Positions 1-8,108 of a stretch of 64,000 nt of DNA are shown here, in pieces. The notes under the pieces were generated by a model, which saw only the letters and a program-made list of their open reading frames with translations, had not been told where the DNA came from and ran no database searches. The DNA is from a virus, in IMG/VR virus record IMGVR_UViG_3300020172_005639, positions 56,523-120,522 of that record; one strand, written 5' to 3'. How positions within the stretch are numbered: the stretch's first letter is position 1; each line of letters starts with the position of its first letter. Position numbers and translations under genes: made by a program.

Positions 1-1512
1 GTCAAGGACGGCGGGAAGTATTTTGTTTATGAGTTCGAGCGTTTCGTCAATAGGCGTTACGCAGTCATGACGCAGCAGTACCCTTCGGCCTCCCAACCGC
101 AAGGCGAGGTCGTGGACTTTCTAAGCTACATCAAACACCGACACCGTGTCCCACACATTGACTTAGTTCTCTGCGACCAGATATTCGATTGCGACCATCA
201 CACTTTCAAGTCGGTCTTCAGCGTGGGGCAGTACCGCAAGTTTGGCCACCACTTAGCCCATGCCTATGGAGCCTACGCGCAGAGCCCATTTGAGAACTGC
301 TTCGTAATATCCTATGACGGTTCAGGCGAGAATGAGGACGGCAGCAACAGCAGCTTCACGGTTTGGAGTGCAAGCCCTGATGGCATGGCTCTACTGAACG
401 ATTTTCAGCCATACTTCTCGCACAGCTTGGGCAACTGCTACCTAGCCCTAACCGTGCCGCTGGCATCAATAAAGAAGCCCGTAAAGGACCCAGACAACTA
501 CTATTTCTATGGCGGCAGCGCAGGCAAGCTCATGGGTCTGGCCGCATTCGGCACACCGGTAGAGGACTGGAAACCCCACTTCCGTGCTTTTTTTGACGGA
601 GGAAGAGTTTGCGATGAAAAGAGTTTGAGCGATAGCATAGGCATCGATATCGGGCGCTTCAACCACTTGCACGGGCAGACTGAATTCGACTTTGCTGCCA
701 CTATTCAGTGGGCTTTTGAAGACAAGTTCTTTAGGATTTTTGACACCTTGGGCATTCCTCAAGGATCAAGCATTTGCATGACTGGCGGATGCGCCCTGAA
801 CATAAATGTCAACCAGAGGCTGGCTGACATGGGATACAAACTGTTTGTTCCGCCAAATCCATCTGATTGTGGGCTGACGCTAGGGATGCTAAGCGCGCAT
901 CATGGCGACAGGAATATCGACGTCACCTATTCAGGCTTCGATATTCTCGACCACGAAGCTCATGGGCTCCGCAGCGAGCCGATGGACATTGCCGGACTCG
1001 CTTCCAGTCTGTTTTTCCGTCGCAAGATAGTGGGCTTGATACAGGGCTCCTCTGAATGTGGGCCTAGAGCTTTGTGCAACCGCAGTATAATTTGCTATCC
1101 AGATATTCCTATGCTCAAGGAGAGAATCAACTCTGACATCAAGTTCAGAGAGTGGTTCAGGCCTTTTGGAACCGTTGTGAGGGCAGAGGATATAGACAGG
1201 TTCTTCGTGAACGGCAGAGAGTCGAGATTCATGAGCTTATGTCCGACGCTTCGCAAAGAGTACCAGTTTCCCAGCATAACCCACGTGGACGGCACCTGTA
1301 GGGTCCAAACCGTTTCGGCATCGCAAAATCCTCTGGCGCACTCTCTGCTTTCGGAACTGGAGAACCTCGGGGCTTTGCCGATTCTCCTCAACACCAGCTT
1401 CAACACGAAGGGCAAGCCAATTCTCACTAGGCTCTCTGATGCTGCTGCAACGCTTCACGAAACAAAGCTTGAAGGTTTCTATTACGAGGGCAGGTTTTAT
1501 GAGAGGGCATAG
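1..1512 (+). CDS. Carbamoyltransferase, NodU/CmcH family (5' end outside window)
   Basis: The frame is open from base 1, and the residues before the first ATG (67) read like the N-terminal part of the family (KDGGKYFVYEFERF), so the true start is upstream. Family members transfer a carbamoyl group from carbamoyl phosphate, through a carbamoyl-adenylate, to hydroxyls of sugars or antibiotics. Visible motifs: GHHLAHAYGA and YDGSGE (Kae1-like ATP/metal-binding domain, about bases 240-330), MTGGCALNINVN (about 780-815), and the C-terminal YrdC-like part with SSECGPRALCNRSI (about 1048-1090) and LNTSFNTKGKPI (about 1390-1425). The acceptor is unknown. With the glycosyltransferases and RmlB elsewhere in the window, sugar carbamoylation is the most economical guess. 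Confidence 0.9.
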   Translation, partial: VKDGGKYFVYEFERFVNRRYAVMTQQYPSASQPQGEVVDFLSYIKHRHRVPHIDLVLCDQIFDCDHHTFKSVFSVGQYRKFGHHLAHAYGAYAQSPFENCFVISYDGSGENEDGSNSSFTVWSASPDGMALLNDFQPYFSHSLGNCYLALTVPLASIKKPVKDPDNYYFYGGSAGKLMGLAAFGTPVEDWKPHFRAFFDGGRVCDEKSLSDSIGIDIGRFNHLHGQTEFDFAATIQWAFEDKFFRIFDTLGIPQGSSICMTGGCALNINVNQRLADMGYKLFVPPNPSDCGLTLGMLSAHHGDRNIDVTYSGFDILDHEAHGLRSEPMDIAGLASSLFFRRKIVGLIQGSSECGPRALCNRSIICYPDIPMLKERINSDIKFREWFRPFGTVVRAEDIDRFFVNGRESRFMSLCPTLRKEYQFPSITHVDGTCRVQTVSASQNPLAHSLLSELENLGALPILLNTSFNTKGKPILTRLSDAAATLHETKLEGFYYEGRFYERA

Positions 1513-1999
1513 CGTGTTGAAGATTTTGCTTGATGAGGAGTATATCCTCGTTCTGGATACGGACAGTTTAATTATCGACTTTTATCGTGAGATATGCTCG
1601 TTTTGCACGGGTCATGATGCGGACTCATGTCGGAGCATGGTTGAGTCCGATCGTTTCCATGATGATTTTCAGGATGAGAACCCTTTTTCGGTGAATATCA
1701 AATACAAGGATGACGGGGAGGGCGGTGAAACCCCTTGCTCTGTCTGGCTAAACAAACGATATGGCTGCGACGAGGATGGCAACTTCGGTTTATTGGATGA
1801 GAACAACTTTCAGTCCTACGGCTTTCCTGCGCCCATGAGCGTCGGTATATTCTTCCTGACTGAGCCCACGCAGACCCAGATAAACTTGATTCGGTCAAGG
1901 GCCGAGGCGTTTCTGGCAGAGCGCAAGCCCTCCCCGAAGCTTGAGTCTCTTCGCCTTATCACCCATACCAAGTACGGCGAAGAGCGCGTCCTGAGCTAG
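1499..1999 (+). CDS. Hypothetical acidic protein
   Basis: 166 aa, not recognised. I chose the ATG at 1499 because it has a GAGGG-type ribosome site about 10 nt upstream and overlaps the end of the carbamoyltransferase by 14 nt; a GTG at 1514 is the alternative, and an upstream in-frame ATG at 1439 would overlap far more. The N-terminal half is hydrophobic and acidic (ILVLDTDSLIIDFY), the middle is Asp/Glu-rich and the C-terminal third looks alpha/beta. No catalytic motif is obvious. It lies between the carbamoyltransferase and the polymerase, 7 nt before the latter, probably in one operon. Confidence 0.75.
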   Translation: MRGHSVLKILLDEEYILVLDTDSLIIDFYREICSFCTGHDADSCRSMVESDRFHDDFQDENPFSVNIKYKDDGEGGETPCSVWLNKRYGCDEDGNFGLLDENNFQSYGFPAPMSVGIFFLTEPTQTQINLIRSRAEAFLAERKPSPKLESLRLITHTKYGEERVLS

Positions 2000-2006
2000 G
2001 AGAGCT

Positions 2007-4751
2007 ATGAGCAAGGAATCGTTCGTAGCCATTTGCGAGGATGCGTTCAAGTCGAAGGGCTTGCAGAAAAACCCTAGGTTTGTCAAGCGCTTCCGCTGGG
2101 AGATCGATGAAATCCTCGGTAAGGAGGATCACCAGTACTTTCTTGACCTTGTTGAGAGCAAGACGCGCTACCCCATGAACCAGAACAACCTTCTGGTCTG
2201 CTGGCTGCTGGGCATAGTTCCCGACTTCGACATAGAGAGAGAGCCTGCGAGCGTCTTCACGGGCGACTTGCCCGATATCGATATTGACTACCTCCCTGAA
2301 ATCAGGGAGTACCTCAAGAACAGGTGGTCGATCGAAAAATTTGGCTCAGAGCACGTCTGCAATATCGGCAGCTATACTACGTTCGGAATCAAGTCGGCGC
2401 TGATCGACATGGCCAGGGTCCACGAGGCTCCCCGTGAGGAGGTCATGGCCATCACCAAGAACCTAGAGGACAAGGACGAGGACGGGAAACTGTTGACCTG
2501 GGACTCTGCAGTCCGCATCCACCCCGAGCTCAAGCAGTATGCTGAAAAGCATCCAGAGGTCGCTGAGGCTGCTAAGAACTTGCTGAACAGGAACCGTGCG
2601 ATGGGTGTCCATGCCGGTGGCCTTATCATATCGAGCATTCCGCTACACGACCTAGTTCCGTTGGTGAAAAGAAAGGAGGCACCGCAGGCTTCCGCTTGGG
2701 TTGAAGGTCTGCACGGGCAAGAGCTCCAGCCCGTCGGGCTGGTGAAGTTCGACCTTTTGGTGATCAGTAACCTACTCCAGATTGCCAGATGCTGCGACCT
2801 CGTCAAGAAGCGCCACGGATTGCAGGGGATTTGCGCAAGGCCAGAGGAGTCCGACTGGACAGACGTGCACGCTTGGCGAGACAACCCCAAGTCCCTCGCA
2901 ATGGCGAACGAGGGCGACCTCAAGTGCATCTTCCAGTTCGACAGCGAAGGGATGCGCGCCCTCGTGAAGTCTGGCGGCGTGAACAGGTTCGAGGACATGG
3001 TGGCATACTCTGCTCTCTTTAGGCCAGGTTGCTTGGCCAGTGGCATGACGAAGCTTTACATTGAGCGCAAGCGGGGCAGGGACTCCTTTGAACTTCACCC
3101 GATCATGCAGCCCATACTCGAGAAGACTTACGGCATCATGGTCTACCAAGAACAGATCATGCAGATCCTCCATGTGGTCGGGGAAATTCCCCTCAAGGAC
3201 TGCGAGGCAGTAAGGAAGGCAATCAGCAAGAAGAAGATCGAGCAGTTCATCAAGTACAAGGAGCAGTTCGTAATCAATGGCCAGCGCAAGCTCTCGTCCA
3301 GCGAGAAAGAACTAGAGGCGCTGTGGAGCCAGATCGAGTCATGGGCCGGCTACGGCTTCAACGCGTCTCATGCCGTCGCATACACCTATATCTCTATGTG
3401 GCTCCTTTATCTGAAGTCCCACTACCCCTCGGAGTTCTACACGGCGATATTGAGCTGCGAAACGCTTAGTGACAAGATCAAGGACGTGAAGATGGAGGCT
3501 CGCATCCACGGCGTCGAGATGCACAGGCTAGACGTGAACAAATCCTCGCCCAACTTCAGCCTTGTCAACGAGGTCATCTACTATGGCTTCCAGAACGTGA
3601 AGGGGATCGGAGAGGGCCCGGCGCAGAGGCTCGCAGCAAACGCGCCATACAAGTCCTTCGAGGACTTCGTTGTCAGGTTCGGAACGGACGCCGGAGTGCT
3701 CAAGCCCATAGTCGCGCTGCGCTGCTTCAGGGACTGCGACCCTGTCACTTTGTGGAAGTTTGCAGATCACTACAAGGACAGACTTAAGAAGATAGAGGAC
3801 AGGCGCAAAAGGTTTGAGTCTTCGCTCTTGGGATATGAGGAGGAGTTGCAGTCGCTGCTTCCTGGATTTCCCAAGAAGTTGTCTGATTTTAATGGCGAAA
3901 ACCCGTTCGATCACAGGATTTTCAAGGAAAAGTTCGACATTGACCAGGAGATCCTGACCGTTAAGACAGTTCCCTGTGATCTGGGGGAGGGAGAGGCTGT
4001 CGTTGAGAACGAGTTCGTGGACGTGCCTGACGGTGATGCCACGATAGAAAGGATCGTTAAGAAGCATTACAAAAAGATAGAGGTCAAAAAGACTTTTAAC
4101 AGGTGGAAGGAGCTCAAGAAGCTGTGGGTCAAGCGCCAGAAATCCATAGACAGGCAGAACGCGCTGGCAAATGACGAGATGCCCAAGCTGGTTCACTTCA
4201 ACCCAGAGGACCATCCAATCGACGGAGAGTTGCTGCGGGAGCTCCGCAACCCCGTAGCGTGCGAGGAGAAGTTCTACGGGTTTGCTTGGATTCATGAGCT
4301 GGAGCGAAGTCCAGACTATACGGGCAACAAAACTTTCTCCGACTGCAAAAACGTTGCCGAAGGCGCAGCCTACCCCGTGGAGATGAAGGTCAAGAAGACG
4401 GTGGAAGCCAAGAGCCGCAAGGGTCATTCCTACCGTCAGGTCATAGCAGAGGACGCCACCGGGGCAGAGGCGAAGATCAATGTTTGGTCTGATGACTGGT
4501 CTCGCTGGCAGTCAGAATTAAAGGTGGCTAACTTACTTAGAGTAAGGCTGCAACCGCCCTCTGGCGGCTTCAATACCTACACTCTGGAGTCCAACCAGCA
4601 GGGCAAGTTCCGTGGAAGGCTCCGGTACAGGGACAAGGACGATGATCCGAGAATCTTCGTCATGAAGCCGGGCGTCAAGGAAGACGAAAAGTTCATGACT
4701 GACGAGGAAGTCCTTGCGCAGTTCGAGAAATGCAACGTGGAAAACCCATGA
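2007..4751 (+). CDS. dnaE: DNA polymerase III alpha subunit-like (C-family) without PHP domain
   Basis: 914 aa replicative polymerase of the bacterial C family. The catalytic Asp cluster PDIDID lies at residues 89-94 and the third Asp in KFDLLVISNL at about 249. Downstream are the typical GIMVYQEQIMQI and NASHAVAYTYISMW motifs (about residues 380 and 450), then an OB-like segment near the C-terminus (about 800-880). In cellular DnaE the PDIDID motif lies near residue 400, behind an N-terminal PHP domain; here only about 88 residues precede it, so the PHP domain is absent. A long Lys/Glu-rich stretch (about 590-720) replaces part of the tau/beta-binding region. The AGGAG site precedes the ATG, and the stop overlaps the next gene as ATGA. 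No clamp loader is visible nearby. Confidence 0.92.
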   Translation: MSKESFVAICEDAFKSKGLQKNPRFVKRFRWEIDEILGKEDHQYFLDLVESKTRYPMNQNNLLVCWLLGIVPDFDIEREPASVFTGDLPDIDIDYLPEIREYLKNRWSIEKFGSEHVCNIGSYTTFGIKSALIDMARVHEAPREEVMAITKNLEDKDEDGKLLTWDSAVRIHPELKQYAEKHPEVAEAAKNLLNRNRAMGVHAGGLIISSIPLHDLVPLVKRKEAPQASAWVEGLHGQELQPVGLVKFDLLVISNLLQIARCCDLVKKRHGLQGICARPEESDWTDVHAWRDNPKSLAMANEGDLKCIFQFDSEGMRALVKSGGVNRFEDMVAYSALFRPGCLASGMTKLYIERKRGRDSFELHPIMQPILEKTYGIMVYQEQIMQILHVVGEIPLKDCEAVRKAISKKKIEQFIKYKEQFVINGQRKLSSSEKELEALWSQIESWAGYGFNASHAVAYTYISMWLLYLKSHYPSEFYTAILSCETLSDKIKDVKMEARIHGVEMHRLDVNKSSPNFSLVNEVIYYGFQNVKGIGEGPAQRLAANAPYKSFEDFVVRFGTDAGVLKPIVALRCFRDCDPVTLWKFADHYKDRLKKIEDRRKRFESSLLGYEEELQSLLPGFPKKLSDFNGENPFDHRIFKEKFDIDQEILTVKTVPCDLGEGEAVVENEFVDVPDGDATIERIVKKHYKKIEVKKTFNRWKELKKLWVKRQKSIDRQNALANDEMPKLVHFNPEDHPIDGELLRELRNPVACEEKFYGFAWIHELERSPDYTGNKTFSDCKNVAEGAAYPVEMKVKKTVEAKSRKGHSYRQVIAEDATGAEAKINVWSDDWSRWQSELKVANLLRVRLQPPSGGFNTYTLESNQQGKFRGRLRYRDKDDDPRIFVMKPGVKEDEKFMTDEEVLAQFEKCNVENP

Positions 4752-5251
4752 CTGAAGAACTCCATATCGACGAAAGCAACTTTAATGACTACTTCAGGGA
4801 TTGCCGGATAAGCAAGCCGGAACGTGGCGACGTGATGGCCTGTTACACGGCCGTAGCAGAGTTTGTCGATGGCCACATGAAAAAGGACATCATTGATCTC
4901 CTCGCCAACAATGAAAAGGCAGTGGCGGCAACCAACGTCATGCGGAAGCTAGGCTGTGCAACACAGCGCGACGCCTTTCGAGTCTGCCGTGAGATCGCTG
5001 AAGACCTCGACTCCGGGCTTTCTGCCGAGGAGGTTGAGAAGAAGAGCTATAGGTATCAGTTTGAAATGTTCTTCTACACGAAAAAAGAGTACGTTCCGAT
5101 CGACGATCTGCACTGGTCCATCATCAATATCGCCAACCTAGATGCCTTCCTTGACAACCAAAATAGGAAGGTGACCATCTCCAGCAAAATCATAGACCCT
5201 TCCACTCCTGTTGAAGACAAGATGGAAGAGCCAGTTTCGGTGGCGGAATGA
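4748..5251 (+). CDS. Hypothetical protein following the polymerase
   Basis: 167 aa, starting at an ATG that overlaps the polymerase stop (ATGA), so translation is probably coupled. Not recognised. It is acidic at both ends with a helical middle (DIIDLLANNEKAVAATNVMRKLG) and an aromatic patch (FEMFFYTKKEYVPIDDLHW) near residue 110. The coupling suggests an accessory role near the polymerase, but nothing in the sequence proves it. Confidence 0.8.
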   Translation: MTEELHIDESNFNDYFRDCRISKPERGDVMACYTAVAEFVDGHMKKDIIDLLANNEKAVAATNVMRKLGCATQRDAFRVCREIAEDLDSGLSAEEVEKKSYRYQFEMFFYTKKEYVPIDDLHWSIINIANLDAFLDNQNRKVTISSKIIDPSTPVEDKMEEPVSVAE

Positions 5252-5255
5252 TGAG

Positions 5256-5810
5256 ATGCGTTCAGAAAATTTCGTCCTTATAGACAATCTACGAGTGGCG
5301 AAGCCAGGCTGCTTCGCAAGGTGCAGGGCTTACGAAAACGAACGCTACAGAATCGATCACTGGTTCTATTGTCGCGACATTTTTCACCACGTGCTGTCCA
5401 AGTTGGACATATTTTTCTTCAGCCACAAGATCGGCCAGTCCAGAGGTATTATAGCCTTCATGCTCAAAGCAGAGGAGATGCTGTGCGTCTCCCCGAGGTC
5501 CGATTATGGCCTTACCCAGCGGAAGACCGTGATGTGGGTAAGGCCAAGTAGTTGGTGGATTAGGCATGCCATGAGGCGCTCCTTATTCACAATTCTTCTG
5601 CGCGCCAGTCTTGAGTATGACGCCAAGATAGAGAACTTCAAGGAAACGCTTTTAAAGGACAAGTACCTTTGCGAAACCATTTATGCGGTAGAGAGGTTTT
5701 TTTCAGGACATACGAGGTATGTCGGCAGAAAGCGTGGCTGGCACAAGCAATTCTTCCTGTGCAATCCTTCCAAACAGGAAATCGATAGGCTTTTGGCGAT
5801 TCCAAAGTGA
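5256..5810 (+). CDS. Hypothetical protein, paralogue of 31724-32383
   Basis: 184 aa. The ATG at 5256 begins 4 nt after the previous stop; an in-frame ATG at 5211 would overlap the upstream gene. The C-terminal half shares a clear pattern with the protein at 31724-32383: V-x-PS-x-(W/F)W, RRSLFT(I/L)L(L/V)R, I-x-NF, a (V/I)xRFxxGxT segment, GWxxxF and a final LAIP. The N-terminal half is Cys/aromatic-rich. No known domain is recognised. The pair defines a small phage-specific family. Confidence 0.8.
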   Translation: MRSENFVLIDNLRVAKPGCFARCRAYENERYRIDHWFYCRDIFHHVLSKLDIFFFSHKIGQSRGIIAFMLKAEEMLCVSPRSDYGLTQRKTVMWVRPSSWWIRHAMRRSLFTILLRASLEYDAKIENFKETLLKDKYLCETIYAVERFFSGHTRYVGRKRGWHKQFFLCNPSKQEIDRLLAIPK

Positions 5811-5819
5811 GGTTAAAAA

Positions 5820-6449
5820 ATGGACAGAATAGAAATAATCAATCGGCTCATATCGGAATTCTGCCTCGACAGGTATCTGGAAATCGGCGTCTGGAGGGGC
5901 GACTGCTATTTAAGAGTCACATGTAAAGAGAAGGTTGGAGTGGATCTATTCCCAATCTATCAAGATGGCGTGCACGCCATGACAAGCGACGAATTCTTCA
6001 GGACTTACCAAGGCCCCAAGTTCGATCTGGTTTTCATAGATGGCAACCATGAATCAGAGCAGGCATACCGAGACATCAGGAATGCTTTGGGAAGCCTCAG
6101 CGACCATGGTTTCGTGGTTTGCCACGACTGCTGCCCTCTCTCCGAGATCGAGCAGCGCGTCCCACGAGAGCAGGATCTCTGGACTGGAGACGTTTGGAAG
6201 GCCATACATTCTTTGCGAGTCGACAGGGATGACGTGAGTGCAACAACGTTCGACTGTGATTATGGCTGCTGTGTCATCTCAAAGTTCCCTTCAGTCGCTT
6301 ATCGTCCACCGACCAAATCCATTGACTGGTCATACTATCAAAGCTATAGCAAGGATTTCTTGAACCTCAAGCCTGCATCCTATTTTGAGCAGTTTATTTT
6401 GAATCTCAAAGATGCAATCGCAAAAAACCTACAGAACAGAGATATATAA
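5820..6449 (+). CDS. Class I SAM-dependent methyltransferase
   Basis: 209 aa, Methyltransf_24-like. The Rossmann glycine motif is YLEIGVWRG (residues 19-27), followed by VGVDLFP (strand 2 Asp), FDLVFIDGNHE at about 69-79 and GFVVCHDCCP at about 98-107. This IDGNH plus HDxxP pattern is typical of phage and bacterial sugar or small-molecule methyltransferases rather than of DNA methylases, which carry DPPY or PCQ motifs. A GAGG ribosome site precedes the ATG. The likely substrate is a glycan or its precursor, by inference from the neighbouring carbamoyltransferase and glycosyltransferases. Confidence 0.85.
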   Translation: MDRIEIINRLISEFCLDRYLEIGVWRGDCYLRVTCKEKVGVDLFPIYQDGVHAMTSDEFFRTYQGPKFDLVFIDGNHESEQAYRDIRNALGSLSDHGFVVCHDCCPLSEIEQRVPREQDLWTGDVWKAIHSLRVDRDDVSATTFDCDYGCCVISKFPSVAYRPPTKSIDWSYYQSYSKDFLNLKPASYFEQFILNLKDAIAKNLQNRDI

Positions 6450-6452
6450 ATA
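6445..6452 (+). promoter_or_regulatory. T4-type late promoter element TATAAATA
   Basis: A perfect match to the T4 late promoter octamer (TATAAATA), 27 nt upstream of the ATG of the 6480 gene. No -35 box is seen, as expected for this class. The element overlaps the end of the methyltransferase gene. Confidence 0.6.
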
Positions 6453-6479
6453 TTAGCCTTCACATAGACAAGGATCGAC

Positions 6480-7274
6480 ATGAACAGCATGATGGATGAC
6501 ATCAACAAATTCGCTAAGATCTGGGACAAGGCCGTGGAGAGCGGCGTCTTCGGCGATGCGAAGCCGAAAGAGGAACCCGCCCAGACCCAAGACGATCATG
6601 GGGAGGACTTCTTCGGCAACTTTAACAGCAACGAGTACGATATTGATCGCCCGATCAACGAGTGCGATTCCAAGTATTGGAAGGAGCTTGCCAAATCTGC
6701 CAAGGAACGAGCTCCCTATTCATTTGATCTCACAGAAGATAAGGAAATCTCCAAGCCTGCGGCCAAGGAAATGGCCAAGCGTCTGGGTAGCACCTTCAAT
6801 CCCGTGTACCCAAACACGATGGGCAAGGATCAAGACCTTGGTACACCCGTCAAGGTAACGCAGAACTGGGGCGTGGGCGGCAAGGAGTTGAACGACCTTG
6901 AGGATCTCAAGAAGAGGCTCTACGACTTGGAGGTCAAGCTTAGCTCTGCAGGCATCATCAAGGTCGAAAAGAAGAAGGACAAGGACGAGAGCACCCTCCT
7001 GAAGTCCATGGCCGATCTTAAGAAGCAGATCGACGATCTCAGCGACAAGCTTAACGGAAACAGGACGGACGAAGCGACTTACAGCGGCGACCCGAAGAGG
7101 ATCAAGGCGAAGTACTCTGGCATAGACGCGAACGGCAAGCCCTTTAAGGCTGGCGACATGGTCACCTACTTCTCTAGGACGAAGAGCATATTCTCGGGAC
7201 AAGAGGGTGAGAAGGAGTATCGCGACTTCCTTTCTGCAAAAGGTGACGAGGAAGGAATGCCCTATGCTAGCTAG
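6480..7274 (+). CDS. Charged coiled-coil protein, possible virion or scaffold component
   Basis: 264 aa, rich in Asp, Glu and Lys. Residues about 135-200 (LEDLKKRLYDLEVKL and KSMADLKKQIDDLSDKL) form heptad-like coiled coils. The end (KPFKAGDMVTYFSRTKSIFSG) looks like a small SH3-like beta segment. No enzyme motif is seen. It has a good AAGGATCG ribosome site and a TATAAATA late-type promoter just upstream, which fits a late structural or scaffold-like protein. Function inferred only from composition and promoter. Confidence 0.8.
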   Translation: MNSMMDDINKFAKIWDKAVESGVFGDAKPKEEPAQTQDDHGEDFFGNFNSNEYDIDRPINECDSKYWKELAKSAKERAPYSFDLTEDKEISKPAAKEMAKRLGSTFNPVYPNTMGKDQDLGTPVKVTQNWGVGGKELNDLEDLKKRLYDLEVKLSSAGIIKVEKKKDKDESTLLKSMADLKKQIDDLSDKLNGNRTDEATYSGDPKRIKAKYSGIDANGKPFKAGDMVTYFSRTKSIFSGQEGEKEYRDFLSAKGDEEGMPYAS

Positions 7275-7288
7275 GGCGAGAGGTAAAC

Positions 7289-7471
7289 ATGACAGAGTAT
7301 GACATCAATTATGTAAAGTTTCTCAGCGGAATGATCAGCGAGGAAGCTTACTACGAGCTCCAAGAGGCAGAAGGAAATCTCCAGCTTTTGGATAAGTCTA
7401 AAAAGGCCTTCAAGATTCTGCCGGGCGACCTTGACGACATCGATCCCGTCAGCAAGCCTCACAAGAATTAG
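7289..7471 (+). CDS. Short protein with shared N-terminal module
   Basis: 60 aa, preceded by GAGAGG. Its first 25 residues (YDINYVKFLSGMISEEAYYE) match the start of the 360-aa protein at 37479 (YDLNYTLYLSGLISENRFYD). The rest is short and charged. It may be a stand-alone copy of an N-terminal targeting or docking module. It follows the charged coiled-coil protein by 14 nt and is probably co-transcribed. Confidence 0.75.
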   Translation: MTEYDINYVKFLSGMISEEAYYELQEAEGNLQLLDKSKKAFKILPGDLDDIDPVSKPHKN

Positions 7472-7499
7472 TCGCAAGACATATCGGCGAGGTTTTTTG

Positions 7500-7534
7500 C
7501 TCCGACGGATGGTAGAATTGACCATCCGTCGGAG
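7500..7534 (+). promoter_or_regulatory. Perfect 14-bp hairpin covering the ribosome site of the next gene
   Basis: Arms 7500-7513 and 7521-7534 are perfectly complementary, with a 7-nt loop. The 3' arm ends in CGGAG, the only Shine-Dalgarno candidate for the ATG at 7543. The hairpin could hide the ribosome site, or act as a terminator of the 6480-7471 unit, though the downstream T tract is short and interrupted (TTTCAATT). Confidence 0.75.
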
Positions 7535-7542
7535 TTTCAATT

Positions 7543-8079
7543 ATGTCATCCGTTTGGCGCGCACCAGGTGATGTCCTCGACTTGCTTCTTTCCATAAAAT
7601 CGAGGCACCACTCTCCTCGCCTAGATTTTTGCACGGTTGCAGTTTGCTTTGACGAAAGCAAGCCGTTCCTTAAAAATAAAATCAACCTTGGCAAGCTCAC
7701 TAAGTTCTCAAACCTGGTTAGGCTTTACCAACGGGAGAAGTACGACTTCTGCCTGACAATTCCTTCCGAGGTTTGGGGCTCAATACTTTGCGACCAGAGT
7801 CAAAAGGAGGCCTACATCGACCTACAACTGACCCGCTGCGATATTGAATACATGCCTGAAGAGATTGAGGAAAACAACAAGAAGAAGAAGGTCGTGGACG
7901 AGTTTGGCCGGGTAAAGTACACCAACCAGCCCAAACTAGACGCAGCTGGCGAGTTGAAGTGGAAAGTGCAGCCGTTGGACCTTGAGGTTTTCACCCAGAA
8001 CGTGCGCCGCTATGGCGTCTGGCTGGTTGATCTGGGTGCTTTGCGGGACGCCATCGAAGAATCCTCTCAAGACAATTGA
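7543..8079 (+). CDS. Phage metallopeptidase-like protein with lost zinc motif
   Basis: 178 aa. The layout fits the putative phage metallopeptidase family: an N-terminal W-x-P region, KFDFC-like strands, a helix equivalent to the family's LIDHELCH, a charged middle with a PKW-type strand, and a C-terminal DxEVFxxxVRRYGxW helix. At the active-site helix the residues are YIDLQLTRC, so the HExxH zinc ligands appear to be replaced. If the alignment holds, the protein is a pseudo-enzyme. The family match is from memory of its pattern, so it is moderate. The ribosome site lies inside the preceding hairpin. Confidence 0.65.
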   Translation: MSSVWRAPGDVLDLLLSIKSRHHSPRLDFCTVAVCFDESKPFLKNKINLGKLTKFSNLVRLYQREKYDFCLTIPSEVWGSILCDQSQKEAYIDLQLTRCDIEYMPEEIEENNKKKKVVDEFGRVKYTNQPKLDAAGELKWKVQPLDLEVFTQNVRRYGVWLVDLGALRDAIEESSQDN

Positions 8080-8086
8080 TTCCCTA

Positions 8087-8094
8087 GATAAATA
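8087..8094 (+). promoter_or_regulatory. Late-type promoter element GATAAATA
   Basis: A 7/8 match to TATAAATA, lying 14 nt before the ATG of the 8109 gene, in the short gap after the metallopeptidase-like gene. A GGGGG ribosome site follows it. Confidence 0.45.
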
Positions 8095-8108
8095 AATCGG
8101 GGGATTAT

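Noticed and set aside
3528-4427. Long antisense open frame (299 codons) opposite the polymerase gene
   Set aside because: It lies wholly inside a convincing gene, has no ribosome site and shows the Leu/Val-rich composition of an antisense shadow.
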